Assembly (NCBI GenBank): GCA_021160885.1
Contig: JAGHBR010000236.1
Location: 1 to 6,632, forward strand
DNA from: Caldisericaceae bacterium
Lineage (GTDB): Bacteria > Calditrichota > Calditrichia > Calditrichales > Calditrichaceae
Direction: 5' to 3'
DNA: 6,632 nucleotides
Both the position numbers and the translations under genes were made by a program. Below the pieces are notes generated by a model. That model was given only the letters and a program-made list of their open reading frames with translations, did no database searches and had not been told where the DNA came from. Positions within the stretch are counted from its first letter, which is position 1; every line of letters starts with the position of its first letter. This document shows, piece after piece, positions 1 to 6,583 of this stretch.

Positions 1-50
1 GGGTTGAAGAGTTAAGAGTAGCGAAGCTTTGGTTTGCATCAACTGTGTCG
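1..50 (+). repeat. Degenerate intergenic repeat, copy 1
   Basis: This stretch resembles bases 3649-3705, just after the sugar kinase gene. Both copies contain GTTAAGAGT, then a GTAG(N)GAA-like stretch, the block AGCTTTGG, then TGCAT and TGTGT at the same relative spacing. The second copy has about 16 extra bases after GTTAAGAGT. Both lie outside genes. The match is imperfect, so this may be a decayed dispersed element or coincidence in AT-rich spacer DNA. The remaining leader, up to the start codon at 260, is AT-rich; I see no gene or convincing promoter in it. Confidence 0.35.
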
Positions 51-259
51 AAGTAAAATTTTTTATGAGAAGTACGCTTTAGTCTTTGCAAAGGCTCGGC
101 CTGCGATTTCTTAAAATAATTCGACGAAACCATAGCATTGGGCACCAGGTTATCGTAAAAATTTATTTAAATTTCGTTCTTCGAGTTTTGGATTTCAGAT
201 TTAAAATCTTTTGGATAGAAATCGATTTTTTCTTTACCTTCTGCCAAAAATTAGAGTTT

Positions 260-1561
260 ATGGAAAAGAAATTAACAATAAAAAAAATATTTGTCTTCTG
301 GTATCCGCTGTCGGCTACCTGGCTGATGATGGCCGTTGAGGGGCCGTTTATCGCGGCGGTAATTGCCCGCCTGGCTGAGCCAAAGTACAATTTAGCAGCT
401 TACGGTGTGGCCTTCGCTTTTGCCCTGATTATTGAGGCGCCAGTCATTATGATGCTCAGCGCCTCCACGGCATTGGTAACCGACCACATTTCATTTACCA
501 AATTAAAACGTTTCACCTACTGGTTGAATGGCATTCTAACGGGATTGATGCTGCTTGTTCTGCTGCCATCTGTTTTTTATTTTTTAACCATCGATTTAAT
601 GGAACTACCTGAAAAAGTAGCCAGACTCACACACGGGGCTTTGTGGATTTTGCTGCCCTGGCCCGGCGCCATTGGTTATCGTCGTTTTTACCAGGGCTTG
701 CTGATCCGGCACAATTTAACGCGACGCGTCGCTTACGGAACAGCCATTCGTTTAATTTCCATGGCCAGTGCCGGGCTAACCGCTGCCTTCATTTTAAAAT
801 TGCCAGGCGCTTACGTTGGTGCCATGGCTTTAAGCGTGGGCGTTACGGTTGAAGCAATTGCCAGTAAAGTAATGGCTTGGCAGGTGGTGCAGAAATTACA
901 GAACACGGAGCCAGCAGAGAGTGAATTACTGACTTACAACAACATCTTTAAATTTTATTATCCGCTGGCTTTAACGTCGTTAATTGCTCTAGCCGTGCAG
1001 CCAATGATCACCTTTTTCTTAGGGCATAGCAGAATGCCTCTGGAATCACTGGCCGTGCTGCCGGTGATTAATTCGCTCATTTTTATTTTTCGCAGCTTTG
1101 GCCTGTCTTTTCAGGAGGTGGCCATCACCTTTTTAGGAGAACGAAACGAAGGTTTTCAACCATTGCTGCGTTTTGCTATCATTTTAATTTTATTTGTAAG
1201 CGCTAGTTTAAAATTGATTAACTTTACTCCGTTGCACGACCTGTGGTTTCACAAAATTTCCGGATTAACGCAGGAGTTGACTGACTTTTCCCGACTGCCG
1301 GTCAGAATTCTGATTTTATTGCCGGCCATGTCGGTGATGCTCTCTTTTCAGCGGGCTATTCTGGTGGCCAATCGCCGAACCGGTCCGATTACAACCGGAA
1401 CTATTATTGAAGTCAGTTTGATTGCAATTTCGCTGTTCATTCTGATCAAACATTTCTATTGGATTGGCGCGGTAGCCGCAGCTCTGGCGCTGATGATCGG
1501 TCGCTCTGGTTGTAATCTGTATTTATTGCGTCCGGTAATCAGGGCTCTGAAGAAGAGTTGA
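260..1561 (+). CDS. MATE/MOP-superfamily membrane transporter, ANKH-like
   Basis: A 433-residue polytopic inner-membrane protein with about a dozen hydrophobic segments and no cleaved signal, the size and layout of MATE/MOP-superfamily flippases. The two halves repeat each other. FWYPLSATWLMMAVEGPFI (residues 13-31) corresponds to FYYPLALTSLIALAVQPMI (232-250), and both repeats continue into a second helix. This internal duplication is the hallmark of the superfamily. Within it, the FYYPLAL start of the second half, the ILLPWPG...YQGLLIRH stretch (130-151) and LPVRILILLPA (346-356) recall vertebrate ANKH, an exporter linked to ATP, citrate and pyrophosphate release; this comparison is from memory. 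Candidate polar coupling residues in the membrane are E28, E60, D75, Q247 and E286. The substrate is unknown. ATG at 260 is preferred over an in-frame TTG at 86 because the intervening translation is basic, low-complexity and unlike the family. No strong Shine-Dalgarno precedes it, so the start is slightly uncertain. The gene stands alone. A generic MATE drug/Na+ antiporter is the main alternative. Confidence 0.72.
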   Translation: MEKKLTIKKIFVFWYPLSATWLMMAVEGPFIAAVIARLAEPKYNLAAYGVAFAFALIIEAPVIMMLSASTALVTDHISFTKLKRFTYWLNGILTGLMLLVLLPSVFYFLTIDLMELPEKVARLTHGALWILLPWPGAIGYRRFYQGLLIRHNLTRRVAYGTAIRLISMASAGLTAAFILKLPGAYVGAMALSVGVTVEAIASKVMAWQVVQKLQNTEPAESELLTYNNIFKFYYPLALTSLIALAVQPMITFFLGHSRMPLESLAVLPVINSLIFIFRSFGLSFQEVAITFLGERNEGFQPLLRFAIILILFVSASLKLINFTPLHDLWFHKISGLTQELTDFSRLPVRILILLPAMSVMLSFQRAILVANRRTGPITTGTIIEVSLIAISLFILIKHFYWIGAVAAALALMIGRSGCNLYLLRPVIRALKKS

Positions 1562-1931
1562 AAGGTAATAAGAAGAAAGAGTATTCTATTTAAAGAAAAT
1601 TTTTGCCCTTAAATAAAGAATCGAACTTAAAACCAGCGGTTATTCGTAAATATTTACTTTATTGGCGCAGTAACCGGATAAAACATAAAGAATCGTAAAT
1701 GTAAATAAATAGCGGCGGGTTCAATCGGCAAATTGGACCATTTCATCTAAATATGTTAGGTCGGGGGCTTTTGGGCTTATGTTTTAAAAGGAAAAAACAA
1801 GTTGCTGCTTGTGTTTTGCAGGCCTAAACATTAAATTGCATTAAACAGAAACGAACGTAGTTTTTAACATCGTTTAATTAAACACTTAATCAGACGCTTT
1901 AAGCTAACGATGGTTTGACAGGTTTGTTGAA

Positions 1932-1959
1932 TTGCGAAACGCATGCCTGCTTGTATAAT
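1932..1959 (+). promoter_or_regulatory. Putative sigma-70-type promoter for the kinase gene
   Basis: TATAAT at 1954-1959 matches the -10 consensus perfectly. TTGCGA at 1932-1937 (four of six consensus bases) sits 16 bases upstream and could serve as the -35. Transcription would start near 1966, giving a leader of roughly 120 bases before the kinase start codon. The 12-base palindrome at 1872-1883 lies about 50 bases upstream of this -35 and could be a regulator site. This is motif-based only; a perfect hexamer can occur by chance in AT-rich spacer. Confidence 0.4.
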
Positions 1960-2075
1960 TGCCAAGAATTGGACGGCGCTGGTTAGCTGGGGCGATCTGC
2001 CGAAAATTATCCGGAGCAGAATAAAAAGCCGGTTACAAAGAGCTAAAGGTAATAGCTACTCAAAAGAGAAAAAAT

Positions 2076-2080
2076 GGAGG
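2076..2080 (+). promoter_or_regulatory. Ribosome binding site of the kinase gene
   Basis: GGAGG lies six bases upstream of the ATG at 2087. This strong Shine-Dalgarno match fixes the kinase start, and the predicted protein then begins directly with the first FGGY phosphate-binding strand. Confidence 0.85.
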
Positions 2081-2086
2081 TAGAAA

Positions 2087-3661
2087 ATGGGCGCTTTATT
2101 TGCCGGATTAGACGTTTCCACGCAAAGCTGCAAATTGGTGGTCATTGATCTGGATTCAAAAGAGGTCGTCTTGGTTGATTCAGTGAATTACGACCAGGAT
2201 CTACCACAATACAACACATTCAATGGCGTATTAAAAGATCAGCCCGAAGGGGTGAGTGAATCAAATCCGCACATGTGGATTGATGCGGTAAATATGGTTT
2301 TTCAACGTCTAAAGGCTTCGAAGGTAAATCAAGCACAGATCAAGTGCATTTCTGTGTCAGGGCAGCAACATGGGCTGGTTGCACTGGATGAAAGGGGAGA
2401 ATTAACCCGTCCCACCAGTAAATTATGGAACGATTTTTCCACGCTTGAAGAATGTGAAATCCTAACGGAAAAGGTCGGCGGCCATCAGACCATGATTGAA
2501 GAAGTGGGCAACACGCAACGAACAGGTTATACGGCTTCTAAAATTTTTCACATGTACCGCCATGAACTGGAACGCTACAATAAAACGGCTACCTTTTTTC
2601 TGGTACACAATTACATCAATTTTTACCTGACCGGAGGCATACGCGTCATGGAGCCTGGCGACACTTCCGGGATGGCGCTGTGGCATCCGGCCAAACAGCA
2701 ATGGTCAAAAAAGGTCATTGAAGCCATCGATCCTCATTTGATTGAAAAACTGCCTCCGGTAAAACCTGCTGACCAGACCATTGGCAACATTGCACCCCAT
2801 TTGGCTGAAAAGTTCGGCTTTGATCCCGCCTGCAAAATTGACGCTGGTAGTGGCGACAACATGTACGGCGCTATTGGCACCGGTAATGTGCAGCCTGGCA
2901 TTGTGACTATCAGCCTGGGCACCAGCGGAACGGCCTACAGTTTTATGGAACAGCCTTTTATTGATCCGGAAGGCGAAATTGCCGCCTTTTGCGATGCCAC
3001 CGGTCACTATTTACCTTTGCTTTGTGTGTCCAATCTGGCCAATGGTTATAATCTGTTTTTAAAACAGTTTAACCTGAGCCACCAGCAGTTTAATGAATTG
3101 CTGCAAAAAACAGCGCCGGGCAATAACGGTCGTCTACTCATTCCCTGGTACTCTGGCGAACGCACGCCGGATCTTCCCCAGGCCGCGCCGCTTTATTTTG
3201 GTTTTGCCCTGTCGGATTTTACTTTGGAAATTTTAGCACGTGCAGTGCTGGAAGGCGCTGTTTTGAATTTGTACGATGGCTTTCAACGCCTGCCGATTAA
3301 AACCACTCAAATCCGCGTGACCGGCGGCCTTTCCCAATCGGATGTCTGGCTGCAGGCTATTGCCGATATTTTTGAGGCCGAAACACTGCTCGTGAAAGGT
3401 GAAGGCGCTGCGCTTGGCGCGGCTATCCATGCGGCCTGGGTTTGGTTAAAGGAAAATGGCCGTCCAGTGGAATTGAAAAAATTAACTGATCAGTTTGTGG
3501 AATTGGATGAATCCCGGTTTAAAAAGCCCATTCAGCAAAATGTGGAAATCTACCGCCTGCAAAAGCAACTATTCCATGCCCTGAGTCGCAGACTGCGTAA
3601 CCTGCCGGCCGATGATCCTTTCCAGTTGCGGCAAAGGATTGTTAAAAAGTTAAGAGTGTAG
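2087..3661 (+). CDS. FGGY-family carbohydrate kinase, probable D-xylulokinase (XYLB-like)
   Basis: A 524-residue cytosolic kinase expected to phosphorylate D-xylulose to D-xylulose 5-phosphate with ATP, feeding the pentose phosphate pathway. The N-terminal FGGY domain opens with AGLDVSTQS (residues 6-14, phosphate-1 loop, D9) and carries SGQQHG (91-96), the xylulokinase form of the sugar-binding loop. GSGDN (254-258) supplies the likely catalytic base D257, and SLGTSG (276-281) is the phosphate-2 motif. The C-terminal domain has SGERTP (356-361), the adenosine motif VTGGLSQSDVW (411-421) and GEGAALGAA (438-446). All key motifs are intact. DSVNYDQDLPQY (31-42), the adjacent insertion and the APHLAEKFGFDPACK stretch (236-250) resemble animal XYLB more than the shorter E. 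coli-type enzyme; this is recalled, not aligned. A basic tail of about 65 residues extends past the FGGY fold. No xylose isomerase, transporter or regulator is adjacent, so substrate is inferred from motifs alone. Other FGGY sugars remain possible. Confidence 0.85.
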   Translation: MGALFAGLDVSTQSCKLVVIDLDSKEVVLVDSVNYDQDLPQYNTFNGVLKDQPEGVSESNPHMWIDAVNMVFQRLKASKVNQAQIKCISVSGQQHGLVALDERGELTRPTSKLWNDFSTLEECEILTEKVGGHQTMIEEVGNTQRTGYTASKIFHMYRHELERYNKTATFFLVHNYINFYLTGGIRVMEPGDTSGMALWHPAKQQWSKKVIEAIDPHLIEKLPPVKPADQTIGNIAPHLAEKFGFDPACKIDAGSGDNMYGAIGTGNVQPGIVTISLGTSGTAYSFMEQPFIDPEGEIAAFCDATGHYLPLLCVSNLANGYNLFLKQFNLSHQQFNELLQKTAPGNNGRLLIPWYSGERTPDLPQAAPLYFGFALSDFTLEILARAVLEGAVLNLYDGFQRLPIKTTQIRVTGGLSQSDVWLQAIADIFEAETLLVKGEGAALGAAIHAAWVWLKENGRPVELKKLTDQFVELDESRFKKPIQQNVEIYRLQKQLFHALSRRLRNLPADDPFQLRQRIVKKLRV

Positions 3662-3705
3662 GGGGTATAAGGTAGGGAAAGCTTTGGAATGCATTCATTG
3701 TGTGG
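3649..3705 (+). repeat. Degenerate intergenic repeat, copy 2
   Basis: This copy starts inside the last codons of the kinase gene (GTTAAGAGT at 3649-3657) and runs into the spacer. It shares AGCTTTGG, TGCAT and TGTGT in the same order and spacing with bases 11-49. If real, the element contributes the C-terminal residues and stop codon of the kinase. Similarity is partial, so confidence is low. Confidence 0.35.
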
Positions 3706-3771
3706 TTGCAAAAAACTGAGTAGCGGCAGTTTGAAAAAGTTAGGATTGAAGAATTAAATGTTTTAAAAGAT

Positions 3772-3802
3772 ATTGACAATCGATCGAATGATGATTGTCA
3801 AT
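3772..3802 (+). repeat. Perfect 10-bp inverted repeat (hairpin or operator)
   Basis: ATTGACAATC (3772-3781) and GATTGTCAAT (3793-3802) are exact inverted copies around an 11-base spacer. No T-run follows, so it is not a typical intrinsic terminator. It lies 110 bases after the kinase stop and about 170 bases before the lipoprotein start. That position suits either a transcription-factor site for the lipoprotein gene or an RNA hairpin protecting the kinase 3' end. Confidence 0.6.
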
Positions 3803-3824
3803 TGCGAACTGGAAACCGGGGACG

Positions 3825-3854
3825 ATCATTCAAAATTTAAATTTTTTGAGTGAT
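3825..3854 (+). repeat. Second hairpin in the kinase-lipoprotein spacer
   Basis: ATCATTCAAAA (3825-3835) can pair with TTTTGAGTGAT (3844-3854) over 11 positions with one T/G wobble, leaving an 8-base loop. With the hairpin at 3772-3802 it forms a tandem pair. The 5' arm ATCATTC is also the reverse complement of GAATGAT (3786-3792) in the loop of the first hairpin, so the two could pair alternatively. It could act as a weak terminator, because the descending arm is T-rich, but there is no GC-rich stem. Confidence 0.45.
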
Positions 3855-3954
3855 TAGAATATTTCGGTAGCTTGCTTTAAGCCTGGAGAATGATTAAAAA
3901 TTTCTTTTTTGTTTTTTAATTTTTATTATCTTCATGTTGATCAAAAAAGAAAAC

Positions 3955-3960
3955 AAAGGA
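3955..3960 (+). promoter_or_regulatory. Ribosome binding site of the lipoprotein gene
   Basis: AAAGGA lies eight bases before the ATG at 3969. It decides the start against an in-frame TTG at 3909, which has only T-rich sequence before it and would put 20 charged, non-signal residues ahead of the signal peptide. Confidence 0.75.
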
Positions 3961-3968
3961 ACATTACA

Positions 3969-6401
3969 ATGCAACGATTTGTGATTTTGTTAATGTCCGT
4001 CATTTTTATCTTTTCCTGTCAACCAACCAAAATAAAGACAAACAAGCCCGGAGTTCACAAGGATTTTATTCAGCTGCCCAACGGCTGGCGTCTGACTCCG
4101 GCTGGTCAACAGATTCCAATAGGTGAGTTACCTTTAAATCTTCTAATAACCCCTGATGAGCAATGGGCCATTACATCAAACAGTGGCACTGCTGAACATT
4201 CTTTATCATTAGTTTCTTTAAAAGATTTTAAAGAAAGACAACGTTTGCTATTGCCTAAAACCTGGCGTGGCTTGGCTGCCAATGAAGACGGCAGTGAAAT
4301 ATTTGTCTCTGGTGGTAATGACGATTGTGTTTACATTCTGGGCTGGCAGGCCGATACGCTGACTGTTCAGGATACGATTTTTCTTTCTGCCCCAAAAAGT
4401 CAAAATCAGATTTCTGTAACCGGTTTAACTTACTGGCAAGGCGCCAGGAGCTTGCTGGTTGTTACAAAAAAGAGTAATCAACTTTATCTCGTTTCATTGA
4501 AAAACAAGCAAATAGAAAAATCATTGCAGATGCCGGCAGAGTGTTATGATGTGATTTTGTCACCAGAAGAAAAATCAGCCTGGATTTCGATCTGGGGCGG
4601 GGCAAAGGTGATTTCTGTTGATTTAAAAACGTTTCAGATAAAAGACCAGATAAGTGTGGGTGAACATCCCTGTGAAATGCAAATCACTGAAAATGGACTG
4701 TGGCTGTTTGTGGCCAATGCCAATCAAAACAGTGTTTCGGTCATTGATTTGCAAAAGAGAAAAGTGGTCGAAACATTGAATAGCGGACTTTTGGCCCATT
4801 TGCCGCCAGGCAGTACGCCAAATAGCCTGACGTTAAGTGCCGATCAAAAAACACTTTTTATTGCCAATGCAGATAATAACTACGTAGCTGTTTTTGATGT
4901 AACGGAACCTGGCCATTCGAAGTCATTAGGTTTTATTCCGGTAGGTTGGTACCCAACAGCCATTCGAATGTTAAAAAACGCTCAGCAACTTTTAGTGACT
5001 AATGGCAAAGGCGTGGCTTCTGCTCCCAATCCGCAGGGCCCAAAACCAGGTCATCCTGAATTAACTTACGACCATGAACAATACATTGGGCAAATGCTGA
5101 AAGGTATGCTTTCTGTGATTAAAATGCCGGATGCTCGTCAGTTGGCTGAATGGAGCAGTCAGGTTTATCAGAATACGCCATTTACGCGTAATCAATCAAG
5201 ATCCAGGATTAAACAGTCGGTAATTCCAAACCGGCACAATGGGCAAAGAAGTCCCTTCATTAAACATGTGTTTTACATTATTCGTGAAAACAGGACGTAC
5301 GATCAGGTTTTTGGGGATTTAAAACAGGGCGATGGTGATTCTGCGCTTTGTCTTTTTCCCCGAAAAATCACGCCCAATGCCCATGCTCTGGCCGAGAATT
5401 TTGTTTTGTTCGACAATTTTTACGTTGATGCCGAAGTCAGCGCCGATGGGCACAACTGGTCCACCGCAGCTTACGCCACAGACTACGTAGAAAAGACCTG
5501 GCCCACACTTTATGGCGGACGCGGAGGAAGCTACGATTTTGAAAGCGCTAATATTTCGCATCCTTTTTCCGGATTTATCTGGGACAATGCTTTGAAGCAT
5601 GGGCGAAATGTGAGGGATTATGGTGAGTATGTTCAACCTGATCCAAACCACAAAGGACGATTTGTGGGCCTTACCGCCAGCTTAAAAGGAAATGTTTGCC
5701 CAATATTTCCTGGCTGGGATTTAAAAATCCCTGACACATTGCGTTTCGCCCGCTGGAAAACAGATTTCGACAGTTTGATTGCCATTAATCGAATAGCCGA
5801 TTTGAATATTGTGCGTTTTCCCAATGATCACACAGCAGGCACCAATCCTGATTTTCCCACTGTTAATGCCATGATTGCCGAAAATGATTACGCCCTTGGA
5901 TTGTTTGTCGAGCATTTATCCCATTCTGCCATCTGGAAAAGCAGTGTTGTTTTTGTGCTTGAAGATGATGCTCAGAATGGTTCCGATCATGTGGACGCCC
6001 ACCGTTCGCCGCTTCTAGTGATAGGCCCTTACGTTAAACGTCATTTTGTAGATCACACCATGTACAGTACCAGCAGTGTTTTAAAAACCATGGAACTCAT
6101 TTTAGGGCTGCCGCCCATGACGCAATACGATCTGGCGGCAACACCGATTTTAAATGCTTTTACCAATCAGCCTGATTTTAGCCCTTATTCGGTTATTAAA
6201 CCGCAACAGAACTTACACGAGATGAACACAATTCAGTCTTACAAGGCGCAACGTTGTAAAGAACTAAACTTTTCCCGCGAAGATGCCATTCCAGATATTG
6301 AGTTTAATGAAATTATCTGGAAGGCGGTTAAAGGCATTCATTCCGAGATGCCAGCTCCGGTGCGCAGCGCCTTTGTCCGGTTGCAGGAAGAGGATGAATG
6401 A
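3969..6401 (+). CDS. Lipoprotein with YncE-like beta-propeller fused to alkaline-phosphatase-superfamily phosphoesterase
   Basis: An 810-residue exported lipoprotein. Residues 1-17 are a short hydrophobic signal ending in a lipobox-like IFSC, with C17 the probable lipidated residue. Q18 at +2 gives no inner-membrane retention signal, so outer-membrane anchoring is likely. Residues about 50-350 form a YncE/YVTN-type propeller. Blades show repeated 'P(N/C)..L..S.D...LF.AN...N.V.V.D' patterns, clearest at 234-270, 284-311 and 329-348. Residues about 430-720 are a phosphoesterase (PF04185-like) domain. IIRENRTYDQVFGD (437-450) gives the E-N metal pair (E440, N441), and EVSADGHNWST (489-499) probably holds the Ser/Thr nucleophile. 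PNDHTAG (618-624) and EDDAQNGSDHVDAHR (665-679) give further metal ligands. All these motifs look intact, so an active metal-dependent phosphomonoesterase, phosphodiesterase or phospholipase is plausible; the substrate is not readable. This two-domain arrangement is a known bacterial type, annotated as YncE family/alkaline phosphatase family. The gene appears monocistronic, with its own leader. Confidence 0.88.
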   Translation: MQRFVILLMSVIFIFSCQPTKIKTNKPGVHKDFIQLPNGWRLTPAGQQIPIGELPLNLLITPDEQWAITSNSGTAEHSLSLVSLKDFKERQRLLLPKTWRGLAANEDGSEIFVSGGNDDCVYILGWQADTLTVQDTIFLSAPKSQNQISVTGLTYWQGARSLLVVTKKSNQLYLVSLKNKQIEKSLQMPAECYDVILSPEEKSAWISIWGGAKVISVDLKTFQIKDQISVGEHPCEMQITENGLWLFVANANQNSVSVIDLQKRKVVETLNSGLLAHLPPGSTPNSLTLSADQKTLFIANADNNYVAVFDVTEPGHSKSLGFIPVGWYPTAIRMLKNAQQLLVTNGKGVASAPNPQGPKPGHPELTYDHEQYIGQMLKGMLSVIKMPDARQLAEWSSQVYQNTPFTRNQSRSRIKQSVIPNRHNGQRSPFIKHVFYIIRENRTYDQVFGDLKQGDGDSALCLFPRKITPNAHALAENFVLFDNFYVDAEVSADGHNWSTAAYATDYVEKTWPTLYGGRGGSYDFESANISHPFSGFIWDNALKHGRNVRDYGEYVQPDPNHKGRFVGLTASLKGNVCPIFPGWDLKIPDTLRFARWKTDFDSLIAINRIADLNIVRFPNDHTAGTNPDFPTVNAMIAENDYALGLFVEHLSHSAIWKSSVVFVLEDDAQNGSDHVDAHRSPLLVIGPYVKRHFVDHTMYSTSSVLKTMELILGLPPMTQYDLAATPILNAFTNQPDFSPYSVIKPQQNLHEMNTIQSYKAQRCKELNFSREDAIPDIEFNEIIWKAVKGIHSEMPAPVRSAFVRLQEEDE

Positions 6402-6408
6402 TTAAAAA

Positions 6409-6541
6409 GAAACCTTTGAAAAAAATCATTAAGAATGTCATTCCCGCGCAGGCGGGAAACTCTAAGTTGTTGTAAATATTAGATTCCGCATCAAGAGCGG
6501 AATGACAGGTTTGGAGAGTCCCCGATTTTTTCAAAGGTTTC
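6409..6541 (+). terminator. Outer inverted repeat after the lipoprotein gene; possible split terminator or element end
   Basis: GAAACCTTTGAAAAAAATC (6409-6427) and GATTTTTTCAAAGGTTTC (6524-6541) are inverted copies differing only by one A/T in the homopolymer run. They begin eight bases past the stop codon and enclose the palindromic element at 6436-6507. An A-rich ascending arm with a T-rich descending arm suggests a bidirectional terminator whose loop was invaded by the inner repeat. The alternative is that these are the terminal inverted repeats of a small MITE-like element. Confidence 0.55.
6436..6507 (+). repeat. Dispersed palindromic repeat of the TGTCATTCC...GGAATGACA type
   Basis: TGTCATTCC (6436-6444) and GGAATGACA (6499-6507) are perfect inverted ends. 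Inside are two hairpins: TTCCCGC/GCGGGAA (6441-6447 and 6452-6458, loop 4) and ATTCCGC/GCGGAAT (6483-6489 and 6497-6503, loop 7). This matches the widespread 'GTCATTCCCGCG..GCGGGAA' family of short intergenic palindromes seen in many bacteria. Read on the minus strand it yields the characteristic spurious peptide HSALDAES...PACAGMT. It encodes nothing itself and is probably mobilised in trans. Confidence 0.8.
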
Positions 6542-6565
6542 AAAAATTTTATTTAACATGGCAGT

Positions 6566-6583
6566 TGCAAACTTTTGTTTGCA
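6566..6583 (+). repeat. Small perfect hairpin near the window end
   Basis: TGCAAAC (6566-6572) and GTTTGCA (6577-6583) flank a TTTT loop. No T-run follows, so terminator function is doubtful. The last 90 bases contain no identifiable gene; ATG triplets at 6622 and 6629 could begin a gene beyond the window but cannot be judged. Confidence 0.45.

Larger units (their letters stand above)
1562..2086. other. Long intergenic region between transporter and kinase
   Basis: No open reading frame of credible length exists on either strand; stop codons are frequent in all frames. Visible elements are a 12-base palindrome GTAAATATTTAC (1646-1657) lying between the inverted arms CGGTTA (1637-1642) and TAACCG (1671-1676), an 11-base direct repeat ATAAAGAATCG (1613-1623 and 1685-1695), a second 12-base palindrome GTTTAATTAAAC (1872-1883), and a consensus -10 box at 1954-1959. 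The last 120 bases are more GC-rich and would be the kinase leader, with a small hairpin AGCTA/TAGCT (2041-2045 and 2053-2057) just before the ribosome binding site. I recognise no riboswitch or RNA gene. Confidence 0.6.

Noticed and set aside
86..259. 58-residue N-terminal extension of the transporter from a TTG start
   Set aside because: The extension is low-complexity, encoded by AT-rich leader DNA, and does not look like family sequence; ATG at 260 starts just before the first helix.
643..852. 69-codon plus-strand frame inside the transporter gene
   Set aside because: An out-of-frame overlap with a coherent membrane protein, with no start signal of its own.
1915..1959. TTGACA (1915-1920) paired with TATAAT (1954-1959) as a promoter
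   Set aside because: The spacing is 33 bases, about twice what sigma-70 tolerates; the weaker TTGCGA at 1932 fits instead.
2462..3430. Several minus-strand reading frames of 62-100 codons inside the kinase gene
   Set aside because: They are antisense shadows of an intact, motif-rich kinase and show no domain features or ribosome binding sites.
3888..6408. Exact 13-base direct repeat GAATGATTAAAAA before and at the end of the lipoprotein gene (3888-3900 and 6396-6408), suggesting a flanked insertion
   Set aside because: One such AT-rich match is roughly expected by chance in a window of this size, and the second copy includes the gene's own stop codon.
6328..6543. 71-codon minus-strand reading frame covering the end of the lipoprotein gene and the downstream repeat
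   Set aside because: Its HSALDAES and PACAGMT segments are the usual translation artefact of the TGTCATTCC palindromic repeat, and the rest overlaps a real gene antisense.
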